Shown here: positions 1 to 6,140 of the stretch, one piece after another
Position numbering within the stretch: position 1 is the stretch's first letter
How the letters are laid out: each line of letters opens with the position of its first letter
Assembly: GCA_041691015.1 (NCBI GenBank)
Contig: JBEPVN010000094.1
Span: 1 to 8,375 of the forward strand
Direction: 5' to 3'
DNA length: 8,375 nt
Source: JBBSJT01 sp041691015
GTDB lineage: Bacteria; Chlamydiota; Chlamydiia; Chlamydiales; Parachlamydiaceae
Position numbers and translations under genes: made by a program
Notes under the pieces: generated by a model
The model's input: only the letters and a program-made list of their open reading frames with translations
Told to the model about the DNA's origin: nothing
Database searches by the model: none

Positions 1-32
1 ACCTGCATTTTAACGTCGCTTCGCTTTGGTTA
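1..32. repeat. 32-bp direct repeat, copy 1
   Basis: Positions 1-32 match 181-212 at 31 of 32 bases; the only difference is C at 19 versus T at 199. Downstream sequence diverges at once after the shared GGTTA, so the right boundary is sharp. The left boundary cannot be seen because the copy begins at base 1. The core CGCTTCGC forms a small stem-loop with a TTC loop, and the ends TAAC/GGTTA are partly complementary. Confidence 0.8.
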
Positions 33-129
33 AAATTTGGTATGGGCTACAAAAAGAGATAAAAAAGATGCAAAAAAGAAAAACCTTAAAAATCGAGATA
101 ACGAACACAGGTTGTAAAGAAAAAGACAT
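10..129 (-). CDS. Marginal small hydrophobic peptide frame (39 aa)
   Basis: An ATG at 129-127 opens a 39-codon frame ending in TAA at 12-10. It is preceded by GAGAGGG with an 8-nt spacer, an acceptable ribosome binding site. Residues 7-28 are strongly hydrophobic (V, I, F, L, C) and the tail is basic (TKAKRR), the look of a one-pass membrane peptide. Against it, AT-rich DNA rich in A on the opposite strand yields Phe/Leu/Ile runs by chance, and the last codons are inside the 32-bp direct repeat. I regard it as possible but unlikely. Confidence 0.13.
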   Translation of the reverse strand: MSFSLQPVFVISIFKVFLFCIFFISFCSPYQILTKAKRR

Positions 130-180
130 TTAATGAACCCTCTCAAGCGCAGTTAACTTAAAAGGTAATGCTGTACCCAC

Positions 181-212
181 ACCTGCATTTTAACGTCGTT
201 TCGCTTTGGTTA
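181..212. repeat. 32-bp direct repeat, copy 2
   Basis: Second copy of the repeat at 1-32, same orientation, one substitution (T at 199), start to start 180 bp. It is preceded by CCCAC and followed by unrelated sequence. The 148 bp between the copies is not itself repeated in the window, so this is not a CRISPR-like or simple tandem array. It could be a fragment of a dispersed intergenic repeat family; that is inference. Confidence 0.8.
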
Positions 213-271
213 CATGGAATCATTTTTGCACGATCAAAATACGTTTTTAAAGCAACTAGAATAAATATCAC

Positions 272-297
272 AAAAAATTGCTTATTTTGCTAATTTT
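272..297 (-). terminator. Weak AT-rich hairpin at the end of the minus-strand cluster
   Basis: On the minus strand the sequence AAAATT-(A)-GC, a 7-nt loop, GC-AATTTT and two more T residues can fold into an 8-bp stem with one bulged A. It overlaps the TAG stop at 292-290 of the last gene in the cluster. It is the only hairpin-plus-T-tract candidate near that stop. The stem is mostly A-T and the T tract comes largely from the stem itself, so the call is weak. Confidence 0.25.
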
Positions 298-649
298 TGT
301 AAACTGAAGCTAACTCTTGCAACATAAAATATATTTTAAGAAGTTGTTCGCTATTCATTTTGTCTTTCTCTGTAATATTTACATTGTGAATAAATTGATA
401 AGAACTTTCATTAATAATCTTATTCGCTTCAATCCCATTTACAAGTGAAGAAAGGGCTTCTTTGAATATATTTTGAGTTACGCTTCTCTTATCATTTAAT
501 ACAACCACACATTTAAGTGAAATACCTCCAAAAGCGCGATCATCAGATAATACCAATGTATCGAGCAAGTTCACATATGTTAATTTTGCGAGCTCTTCTT
601 CATCAAACTTATAATTTGCGCTTAGTATTGAAATGCTTGGAATACTCAT
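290..649 (-). CDS. Small protein of unknown function, paralogue of its upstream neighbour (119 aa)
   Basis: I do not recognise this family. The start is the ATG at 649-647 (MSIPSIS...): it has AGGA at 660-657 with a 7-nt spacer and begins 1 nt after the stop of the preceding gene. A longer in-frame ATG at 697 lies inside that gene and has little support. The protein is clearly related to the upstream 121-aa protein: both have an MS..IS-type N terminus, EELA followed by a Tyr a few residues later, a K-C-x-(I/V)-(I/V)-L strand, and GI(D/E)xxKIIN(E/N)SSY at residues about 72-84. There is no signal peptide or membrane segment; it looks like a small soluble alpha/beta protein with a Leu-rich C-terminal helix. 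It is the last gene of the protease-CDF cluster and probably translationally coupled to its paralogue. Confidence 0.72.
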   Translation of the reverse strand: MSIPSISILSANYKFDEEELAKLTYVNLLDTLVLSDDRAFGGISLKCVVVLNDKRSVTQNIFKEALSSLVNGIEANKIINESSYQFIHNVNITEKDKMNSEQLLKIYFMLQELASVYKN

Positions 650-650
650 A

Positions 651-1016
651 TTATTTTCCTTTTGTTTGACATCTAAATAACAGAGAGATAAGCTCATCTG
701 CTAGTTTTGCGTGTTTTACTGTAATGATTTTTTCTTCAAGAGGCTTTCTTGTTGAGCCTTCGTAAGAACTGTTATTAATAATTTTTTCAGAATCGATGCC
801 TTCCAGAAGGATGTTAGTTGTATCGCTTGAAAAGTCAGAAGATAATATTTTACCACTTACCAAGATAATTTTGCATTTCTGCATTCCGGGACATTTCAAA
901 AGATCCGTTATTTCAACTTTTGAAATATCTTTTAAATAAGATGTCGTTGCTAATTCTTCCTGGCTCATTTTACCAAAATCAATTGACGTATGACTGATGT
1001 TTATTTTTAGACTCAT
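651..1016 (-). CDS. Small protein of unknown function, paralogue of its downstream neighbour (121 aa)
   Basis: The family is unknown to me. The ATG at 1016-1014 has a strong ribosome binding site, AAAGGAGA at 1028-1021, and lies 15 nt after the stop of the CDF transporter. The sequence is soluble, without signal peptide or membrane spans. The block GIDSEKIINNSSY (residues about 73-85) nearly matches GIEANKIINESSY in the next gene, and EELA...SY near residues 20-27 and the KCKIILV strand also match, so the two arose by tandem duplication. Divergence elsewhere is high, arguing for an old duplication with the central block under constraint. There are three Cys residues, two of them close together (42 and 48). 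Function, partners and location cannot be inferred; a link to the protease two genes upstream is only positional. Confidence 0.75.
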   Translation of the reverse strand: MSLKINISHTSIDFGKMSQEELATTSYLKDISKVEITDLLKCPGMQKCKIILVSGKILSSDFSSDTTNILLEGIDSEKIINNSSYEGSTRKPLEEKIITVKHAKLADELISLLFRCQTKGK

Positions 1017-1031
1017 AAAATCTCCTTTAAA

Positions 1032-1985
1032 TTAATGATCATTTGTATAAAATGGCTCGATATGCACAATCACATCGCGCACAGCAGGCCACTCTTTTTG
1101 AATCTCAGCACGCACGTTCTGACTTATTTTATGCGCCCTATCTACGGTGAGTTTTGGATCAACTTCTACATCTATAACAACATGAGCGTCAGGACCATAA
1201 AGCTGAATCTTGATTTTTTCGGTTTCTTTGACGCCTTCTGCTTTTAACGCTGCATTTTTAACACGATTAAAGAATTCCTTTGGGGGTTTTCTATCAATCA
1301 ACTGGTTTAAATTCTTCCAGGCTGCAATACCTCCGACCACAACCATCGTAGAAGCAATAAATATAGCTCCGATATGGTCAAATGTCAAACTTAGAAGAGG
1401 GAAATAAGCTCCCAAGATCAATGCTATTGCAGCAAGTAAGCTTGTGAGCGCATCCATGCGATAATGTATGGCATCTGCTGCAAGTGCCGGACTATTTTGT
1501 TTTTTAGATGTTCGTATCATGATATGGTAGCAAATTTCGAGAAGTACTACAGCCATTGCAGGAATTAACCACACAAAGGGATGTATCACTTCTACACTTG
1601 TTTCATGCGACATTTGAAAAAGTTGTTGGAAGAGCAAAAATCCCCCAAGCAATAACAAAAAAAGTCCAAGCTGCATGCCGATCAAAGGCTCAAGCCTGCC
1701 GTGTCCGAACGGATGATTGTCATCCGGTGGTTTTTCAGCCAACTTTACAAATAAAATTAAAAAAAACGTAGAAATGACATCCATAAAGCTTGAGAGTGCA
1801 TCTGCAAGCAAAGCCACACTGCCAAAGAAAAAGAATCCCAAAAACTCAGCGCCGATAATAAAAAGTCTGATTAAAAGACCTCTTCTTGCAGAACTTACAA
1901 TTTCGCGGTTTCTTGTTTTACGAGCTTCTACAACAGTCTCTGGAAGTTCTATTGGTTTTGGAAATTTATCGTTCAATTTTGACAC
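1032..1985 (-). CDS. Cation diffusion facilitator (CDF) family divalent-metal transporter
   Basis: This 317-aa inner-membrane protein is a typical CDF exporter, expected to move divalent metal ions (Zn, Fe, Mn or Co class) out of the cytoplasm in exchange for protons, as a homodimer. Six membrane helices are seen between residues about 37 and 225. The CDF loop signature HPFGHGRLEPL is at 91-101. The second metal-site helix carries H174-x3-D178 (DAIHYRMD). The C-terminal dimerisation domain (235-312) has HVVIDVEVDP and ends VIVHIEP. In helix 2 the motif reads ADALSSFMD, so the position usually Asp or His is Ser65, with D69 kept; this makes the metal hard to predict. The start is GTG at 1985-1983, 3 nt after the protease stop and in the same frame, without a clear ribosome binding site, so translation is probably coupled to the protease gene. 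Confidence 0.92.
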   Translation of the reverse strand: MSKLNDKFPKPIELPETVVEARKTRNREIVSSARRGLLIRLFIIGAEFLGFFFFGSVALLADALSSFMDVISTFFLILFVKLAEKPPDDNHPFGHGRLEPLIGMQLGLFLLLLGGFLLFQQLFQMSHETSVEVIHPFVWLIPAMAVVLLEICYHIMIRTSKKQNSPALAADAIHYRMDALTSLLAAIALILGAYFPLLSLTFDHIGAIFIASTMVVVGGIAAWKNLNQLIDRKPPKEFFNRVKNAALKAEGVKETEKIKIQLYGPDAHVVIDVEVDPKLTVDRAHKISQNVRAEIQKEWPAVRDVIVHIEPFYTNDH

Positions 1986-1988
1986 CTA

Positions 1989-3722
1989 TCAACCGCGCTC
2001 TTTATAAAGTATTTCTAAAACAGTCTCATTAATTGCTTGCTTGTATTCAGAATAAGAATTTTGTAAATCCACCTCTGATATTTGGTAGGGAACATCTGGA
2101 GTTACACCCAAATTTTCAATTGGATTTTTGTCGAGACGCTCTGCAATAGAGCCTGTGTATCTAAAATAATTTAACCCGAAAAGATTAGGGAAAAAGGCTG
2201 AAAGAACAAATCCGCCAGCTCCAGATGTTTTAGAGCCCATGATGGTCGCTCGTTTATTATCTTGAAATACGGCCGGAAAAAAGTCGCCGCAAGAAATAGA
2301 GAGTTCATTGACAAGAATCAAAATAGGCTTGGTATAACATCCATAAGGGCTTGGATTGATCTTATCAAAACCGTAGAGATAGGTCGGCCTTGTTAGCGTT
2401 CTTCCTCCATTCCATTCATTGATTATAAATCTAAAGTAATTTAAAAAAAAACGTGTCATCTGATAGGTCACAGGATGTCCGTAAAAACTCTCACCTAAGC
2501 TCGCGATTGCTGCTTCATCATCTGTAATGCCTTCAAAAAGTGGAATGAGTTGGAGTGCTTCTGCAACGTATTCTTGATTGATTGCTACTTGATGTTTTGG
2601 AACATGCAGGGGTTGATCTGTAAGCAAGCCAGCTAGCGCGCACATATAAAATAAAGAGCCTCCCGGATTATTGACCTGGTCAATCACAAGAGCGTCGCTT
2701 CTTTCATCAAGATATTTAATAATATCTGCAAATTCAAGCACTTCTTTTGTTGAGCCCATATAGTGCGGTATTCTGACATAGCCAATTAAATTTCCGGCTT
2801 CATTTTCATAAAGGTAAGTATGAAAAGAATTTTTTCCGTTACCGTTCCACCATTTTTTACCAAGCAGGGGCAAAAAGCTTTTTCTGGATCCTGGCCTGTG
2901 ACCGCATTTTTTTTTCGTGCTGCATAATTTCATAAAAAAATCATCGTAGGAGCTAACCATCAAAGGTCTAAAAATATTTCTTCCGAAAATGGACTCACTG
3001 TTTTTTTGGAACATGCTATGCTTATACTGATCTGTGATGAGTTCTGGTTCATGATCCCATGTCAGCTGATAATTTTGAACCTTTATCTGACCGGCCTTTT
3101 TTATACCTATCATGACAGGACCAGTTGGTATTTCATGCGCGTAGGAGCCGATGCGATTCGTTAAAAATATTTCGGTAATGGATCTGTCTGTGCCCTCAGA
3201 TGTTGTCATCATATGCTCTTGCTGAAGTTCTAAAACAGCTTCATGCGTTGATTTGCCTCCAAATGAAACAAGCTCATCGCCAATGTCCATACGATAAACC
3301 GCATGCGAAAGCTTTTGATTATCGATATGAGTGATGTAATATTTATCAAACGCGCCTTTTATCAAAAAGGGCAGGCTTGCGCTTTCTGTAGAGTGAAATT
3401 TTACGGAAACATGATGGTCATGCATACTCATAAAAAAATCACGCACAATTTTTTGGAATTCTTTTATTGTGAGATCTTTCGCATCTACGCGATTTTTAGC
3501 TTTGTTTATCTCTGCATCCAAACTCCAACCAAAATAGCTTTCTTTCCATTCTACCGGAGCATACCCTGCATCTAAAATATGCTTGATAATTTCAAGATGA
3601 CTTTTCATTTTCTCTTGAGTATGAAATTTTTTTTGAGGAACCGCAGAAAGTTCTGAAACAGAAATTAAACCGACAGCTAAAACTACAAATGAAAGGACTG
3701 TTTTTTTTAAGTGGCGCATCAT
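1989..3722 (-). CDS. CPAF-like secreted serine protease (peptidase S41 family)
   Basis: This 577-aa protein resembles chlamydial CPAF (chlamydial protease-like activity factor) from end to end and is close to its usual length. In Chlamydia, CPAF is exported by Sec and reaches the host cytosol, where it cleaves host proteins. Residues 1-27 form a signal peptide (basic MMRHLKK, hydrophobic core, likely cut after ELSA). The triad known from C. trachomatis CPAF (His105, Ser499, Glu558) aligns with H104 in DHHVSV, S477 in ISCGD and E536 in PIENLGV. Also kept are DQVNNPGGSLFY (348-359), the glycine loop SGAGGF (500-505) and, at about 240-295, a counterpart of the internal inhibitory segment (GSRKSFLPLLG). 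Two ATGs are adjacent (3722, 3719); AAGGA at 3730-3726 is only 3 nt from the first and 6 nt from the second, so translation may start at the second. It heads the minus-strand cluster. Confidence 0.95.
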   Translation of the reverse strand: MMRHLKKTVLSFVVLAVGLISVSELSAVPQKKFHTQEKMKSHLEIIKHILDAGYAPVEWKESYFGWSLDAEINKAKNRVDAKDLTIKEFQKIVRDFFMSMHDHHVSVKFHSTESASLPFLIKGAFDKYYITHIDNQKLSHAVYRMDIGDELVSFGGKSTHEAVLELQQEHMMTTSEGTDRSITEIFLTNRIGSYAHEIPTGPVMIGIKKAGQIKVQNYQLTWDHEPELITDQYKHSMFQKNSESIFGRNIFRPLMVSSYDDFFMKLCSTKKKCGHRPGSRKSFLPLLGKKWWNGNGKNSFHTYLYENEAGNLIGYVRIPHYMGSTKEVLEFADIIKYLDERSDALVIDQVNNPGGSLFYMCALAGLLTDQPLHVPKHQVAINQEYVAEALQLIPLFEGITDDEAAIASLGESFYGHPVTYQMTRFFLNYFRFIINEWNGGRTLTRPTYLYGFDKINPSPYGCYTKPILILVNELSISCGDFFPAVFQDNKRATIMGSKTSGAGGFVLSAFFPNLFGLNYFRYTGSIAERLDKNPIENLGVTPDVPYQISEVDLQNSYSEYKQAINETVLEILYKERG

Positions 3723-3735
3723 GTTTCCTTGGATC

Positions 3736-3755
3736 TGGTGAATGGATATTCACCA
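3736..3755 (-). promoter_or_regulatory. Hairpin in the leader of the CPAF-like gene
   Basis: A perfect 8-bp inverted repeat, TGGTGAAT and ATTCACCA, flanks a 4-nt loop (3744-3747). In the mRNA it would end 5 nt upstream of the AAGGA ribosome binding site of the protease gene. It could be a small operator or an RNA structure tuning translation. I cannot tell which; only the symmetry is seen. Confidence 0.45.
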
Positions 3756-3915
3756 TACATAATTTGATTTTTCTTCAGCAAATCATTTTTCAAATTGAAT
3801 CGATTTCTTGAGGTTTAAGTTTATTTTTTCTACTAAATTAAATTTTTTTAATCATGCAAGAGAATTTTTCGGAAGAAGAGAGAGAATCGGAGCCAGACAG
3901 GATCCCTTAGGTGAG

Positions 3916-3964
3916 GTGTTCATTTTGTGTGATTTTTATGAAGAAAACCACACAAAATGAACAC
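3916..3964. repeat. Perfect 16-bp inverted repeat with 17-nt spacer
   Basis: GTGTTCATTTTGTGTG at 3916-3931 is exactly complementary to 3949-3964. The spacer is 17 nt and AT-rich. An outer pair, GTGAGG (3911-3916) and CCTCAC (3981-3986), extends the symmetry with a gap. No T tract follows on either strand, so it does not look like an intrinsic terminator. It lies 194 nt from the protease start and 148 nt from the MFS start. Possible roles are an operator, a leader RNA structure or a small mobile-element remnant. Confidence 0.8.
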
Positions 3965-4111
3965 TAAATGGTTCAGGCGTCCTCACTTCGTTTCGGACTT
4001 AGCAAAGATAATGTACAGTTATTATTGTTAAATTAAATCACATTCTATTATTAAGATTATTGCTATACCGATTATCTTCCAAAACAATATTTCTTATGAG
4101 GGTTTTTTCAG

Positions 4112-5272
4112 ATGAATCCAATAATTCCAAAAAGAACAGCTATGTTGTTTGTCATCTTTTTGGGTATAGTTAGCCTTTTTGCTGATATGACCTATGAAGG
4201 AGCTCGCAGTATTACAGGTCAATACTTGGCCATTCTTGGAGCTAGTGGAACTGTAGTTGGTATTGTATCGGGATTTGGCGAGTTAATTGGTTATGGGTTT
4301 AGACTTGTATCTGGATATCTTAGTGATAAAACCGGAAAATACTGGCTTGTGACCTTTGTTGGATATGCGCTTAATCTTTTAGCTGTGCCCCTTTTAGCAT
4401 TGGCTGATAATTGGCCTTTAGCTGCAGCTTTAATCATCATGGAGCGTTTTGGTAAAGCTATTCGTAGCCCGGCAAAAGACGCCATGCTTTCTTATGCAAC
4501 TAAAGAAACAGGTCGAGGCTTAGGGTTTGGGCTACATGAGGCAATGGATCAAACAGGAGCCATCATCGGTCCTTTAATTGTCAGCTGTGTGCTTTATTAT
4601 CGTGGCACTTACCAAATGAGCTTTGCTATACTTTTAATTCCTGCATTATGTGCTTTGAGTGTATTGACTTGTGCTAGATTTTTGTACCCTCGCCCGAAAG
4701 ATTTAGAGATTGAAGTTCCTGGAAAGAAAGAACATTTTTCTAAGAAGTTTTGGCTTTATATTGCTGGCATTTCATGTGTGGCTGCAGGATATGTTGATTT
4801 TCCATTAATTGCTTTCCATTTTAAAAAAGCAGATATTGTTTCAGATGTTTGGATTCCAATACTTTTTTCTATTTCTATGGGGGCAGCTGGCGTTGCGGCT
4901 TTAGTCTTTGGGCATCTTTATGATCGTAAAGGGTTTTCAGTCTTAATTTTTGCTACCGGCTTAGCTTCCTTGTTTGCGCCTTTAGTATTTATTGATGGGT
5001 TTTACTTTGCATTGGTGGGAATGATTTTGTGGGGAATCGGACTTGGAGCGCAAGAATCAATTATGCGAGCTTTTGTTGCAGATCTTGTCCGGATGAACAA
5101 AAGAGCTACTGCTTATGGGATTTTAAATATTTGGTTTGGACTATTTTGGTTTCTTGGCAGTGCCTTAATGGGGTATTTATATGATGTTTCCTTGATTTCC
5201 TTAATCATTTTTTCTTTTGGAATTCAATTGGCTTCCCTCCCCATTCTTTTTGTTGTTAAAAATGAAGAGTGA
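4112..5272 (+). CDS. Major facilitator superfamily transporter, substrate unknown
   Basis: This 386-aa protein has about 12 hydrophobic segments in two halves separated by a polar loop (about 192-212), the usual MFS plan. Both halves carry a motif-A-like loop: SGYLSDKTGKYW (67-78) and GHLYDRKGFSVL (267-278). Charged residues sit inside helix 1 (D25, E29, R32), and the stretch around RSPAKDAMLSYAT (118-130) and FGLHEAMDQTGA (139-150) is typical of an uncharacterised prokaryotic MFS subgroup. It should lie in the inner membrane and move a small solute driven by an ion gradient, but I cannot assign the solute or direction. It starts at the ATG at 4112. kdsB begins 73 nt after its stop, so it may be co-transcribed with kdsB-pyrG-ruvX, though a separate kdsB promoter in the gap is possible. 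Confidence 0.88.
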   Translation: MNPIIPKRTAMLFVIFLGIVSLFADMTYEGARSITGQYLAILGASGTVVGIVSGFGELIGYGFRLVSGYLSDKTGKYWLVTFVGYALNLLAVPLLALADNWPLAAALIIMERFGKAIRSPAKDAMLSYATKETGRGLGFGLHEAMDQTGAIIGPLIVSCVLYYRGTYQMSFAILLIPALCALSVLTCARFLYPRPKDLEIEVPGKKEHFSKKFWLYIAGISCVAAGYVDFPLIAFHFKKADIVSDVWIPILFSISMGAAGVAALVFGHLYDRKGFSVLIFATGLASLFAPLVFIDGFYFALVGMILWGIGLGAQESIMRAFVADLVRMNKRATAYGILNIWFGLFWFLGSALMGYLYDVSLISLIIFSFGIQLASLPILFVVKNEE

Positions 5273-5345
5273 GGTAATTGAAAAAGATGGAAGATAATCC
5301 GGATTTAAGTTACAATTATCCAAGTTGATTTACAAAAGAAACGAT

Positions 5346-6140
5346 ATGATTTTAAAAAGAAAAGTATTAGGGATTATTCCTGCAAGATTTGAAAGCAGCC
5401 GATTTCCCGGCAAGCCGCTTGCTCTGATTCTTGGGAAAACACTCATCCAACGCACCTATGAAAATGCCCTTCTATGCAAATTACTGGATGCAGTTGTTGT
5501 TGCAACTGATGATGAGAGAATCTTAAATCATGTACTTTCTTTCAATGGACAAGCAGTCATGACCTCAAAAAATTGTTTGACTGGCACAGACAGAATCGCA
5601 GAGGCTGTTCAGTCAAATGAATTATTTAAAGAATTTGACTTGGTCATCAATATTCAAGGCGATGAGCCTTGCATAGAACCTTTAGTCATCGAACAAGTTA
5701 TAAAGGCATTGGATGAGGCGGATTTACCCCTGATGTCAAGTGTTGTCATGAAGCTCGTATGCGAAGAAGAGGCTTTTAACCCCTCTATTGTTAAATGCGT
5801 CTTTGACTCCAAAAGAAATGCGCTTTATTTTTCAAGAGCGTTAATTCCATCTTCAAAGATACCGGAATTTAAAAAAGATATTGCCTATTACAGACATCTC
5901 GGAATTTATGGTTATAGACGTGATTTCCTTATTAATTATGCGAAATTAAACGAAACACCCCTTCAAATGGCTGAAGATTTAGAACAATTAAAAGTATTAG
6001 AACATGGAGTTCCAATCCGGCTTGCCATTGTAACAAGTAAAGCCTTGGGCGTTGATACTCCTGAAGATATAAAAAAAGTTGAGGACTTGCTATGCAAACA
6101 AAATTCATATTCATCACAGGCGGAGTTTGTTCCTCTTTAG
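5346..6140 (+). CDS. kdsB: 3-deoxy-manno-octulosonate cytidylyltransferase (CMP-Kdo synthetase)
   Basis: KdsB joins CTP and Kdo to give CMP-Kdo and pyrophosphate in the cytoplasm, the activation step before Kdo transfer to lipid A. Residues from the ATG at 5346: nucleotide-binding loop IPARFESSRFPGKPL (11-25), VVATDDERI (51-59), metal-binding NIQGDEP (102-108, D106), HLGIYGYR (184-191), EDLEQLKVLE (210-219) and GVDTPEDIKKVE (235-246). The 264-aa length is near normal. A TTG seven codons upstream (5325) is open but has no ribosome binding site; the ATG has only a weak purine run (AAAAGAAA, 5334-5341). The last 16 codons overlap pyrG and run past the conserved fold, so the tail is dictated by the overlap. 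PyrG supplies its CTP, giving the pair metabolic sense. Confidence 0.96.
   Translation: MILKRKVLGIIPARFESSRFPGKPLALILGKTLIQRTYENALLCKLLDAVVVATDDERILNHVLSFNGQAVMTSKNCLTGTDRIAEAVQSNELFKEFDLVINIQGDEPCIEPLVIEQVIKALDEADLPLMSSVVMKLVCEEEAFNPSIVKCVFDSKRNALYFSRALIPSSKIPEFKKDIAYYRHLGIYGYRRDFLINYAKLNETPLQMAEDLEQLKVLEHGVPIRLAIVTSKALGVDTPEDIKKVEDLLCKQNSYSSQAEFVPL
6081..6085 (+). promoter_or_regulatory. Ribosome binding site of pyrG inside kdsB
   Basis: GAGGA with a 6-nt spacer precedes the ATG at 6092. It lies within the kdsB reading frame and fixes the pyrG start, which gives the canonical CTP synthase N terminus (MQTKFIFITGG). Confidence 0.7.

Larger units (their letters stand above)
1..289. other. Non-coding region at left edge with direct repeats
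   Basis: This 289-bp stretch lies downstream of the minus-strand cluster and runs off the window. I see no convincing gene. It holds two copies of a 32-bp direct repeat (1-32 and 181-212), one marginal 39-codon hydrophobic frame on the minus strand (10-129) and a weak AT-rich hairpin at the end of the last gene of the cluster (272-297). The rest is A-rich on the plus strand. The first repeat copy starts exactly at the window edge, so the element may continue to the left. Confidence 0.6.
3723..4111. promoter_or_regulatory. Divergent intergenic region between the protease and MFS clusters
   Basis: The 389 bp must carry the promoters of both clusters. I see no strong sigma-70 match. A weak plus-strand candidate for the MFS gene is TTGTTA (4025-4030) with TATTAT (4046-4051), but the 15-bp spacing is short. 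A minus-strand candidate for the protease lies around 3760-3785 and is no better. The region contains an 8-bp hairpin in the protease leader (3736-3755), a perfect 16-bp inverted repeat (3916-3964) and a GTCC...GGAC mini-hairpin around CACTTCG (3979-3998). The MFS ribosome binding site is GAGGG at 4098-4102 with a long 9-nt spacer. Short open frames here are not convincing genes. Confidence 0.5.

Noticed and set aside
1..212. CRISPR array
   Set aside because: Only two repeat copies with a 148-bp gap and no cas genes; not a CRISPR pattern.
158..222. 21-codon Cys-containing frame on the minus strand across repeat copy 2
   Set aside because: Too short, no clear ribosome binding site, and overlapping a repeated sequence; chance is the simpler explanation.
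650..697. Upstream in-frame ATG (697) extending the 119-aa small protein to 135 aa
   Set aside because: It lies wholly inside the preceding gene, while the ATG at 649 has a well-spaced AGGA site, starts 1 nt after the upstream stop and gives an N terminus that matches the paralogue.
1717..2007. 96-codon open frame antisense to the 5' end of the CDF gene
   Set aside because: It is a mirror frame of a clear CDF coding region, with low-complexity composition and no family features. The other antisense frames over the recognised genes are rejected likewise.
3957..4031. 24-codon ATG frame on the plus strand starting in the 16-bp inverted repeat
   Set aside because: Very short, no proper ribosome binding site, and explained by the composition of the inverted-repeat patch; an 18-codon frame at 3854-3910 is rejected for the same reason.
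5325..5345. TTG start seven codons upstream of kdsB
   Set aside because: No ribosome binding site precedes it, and the ATG at 5346 gives a normal KdsB N terminus.
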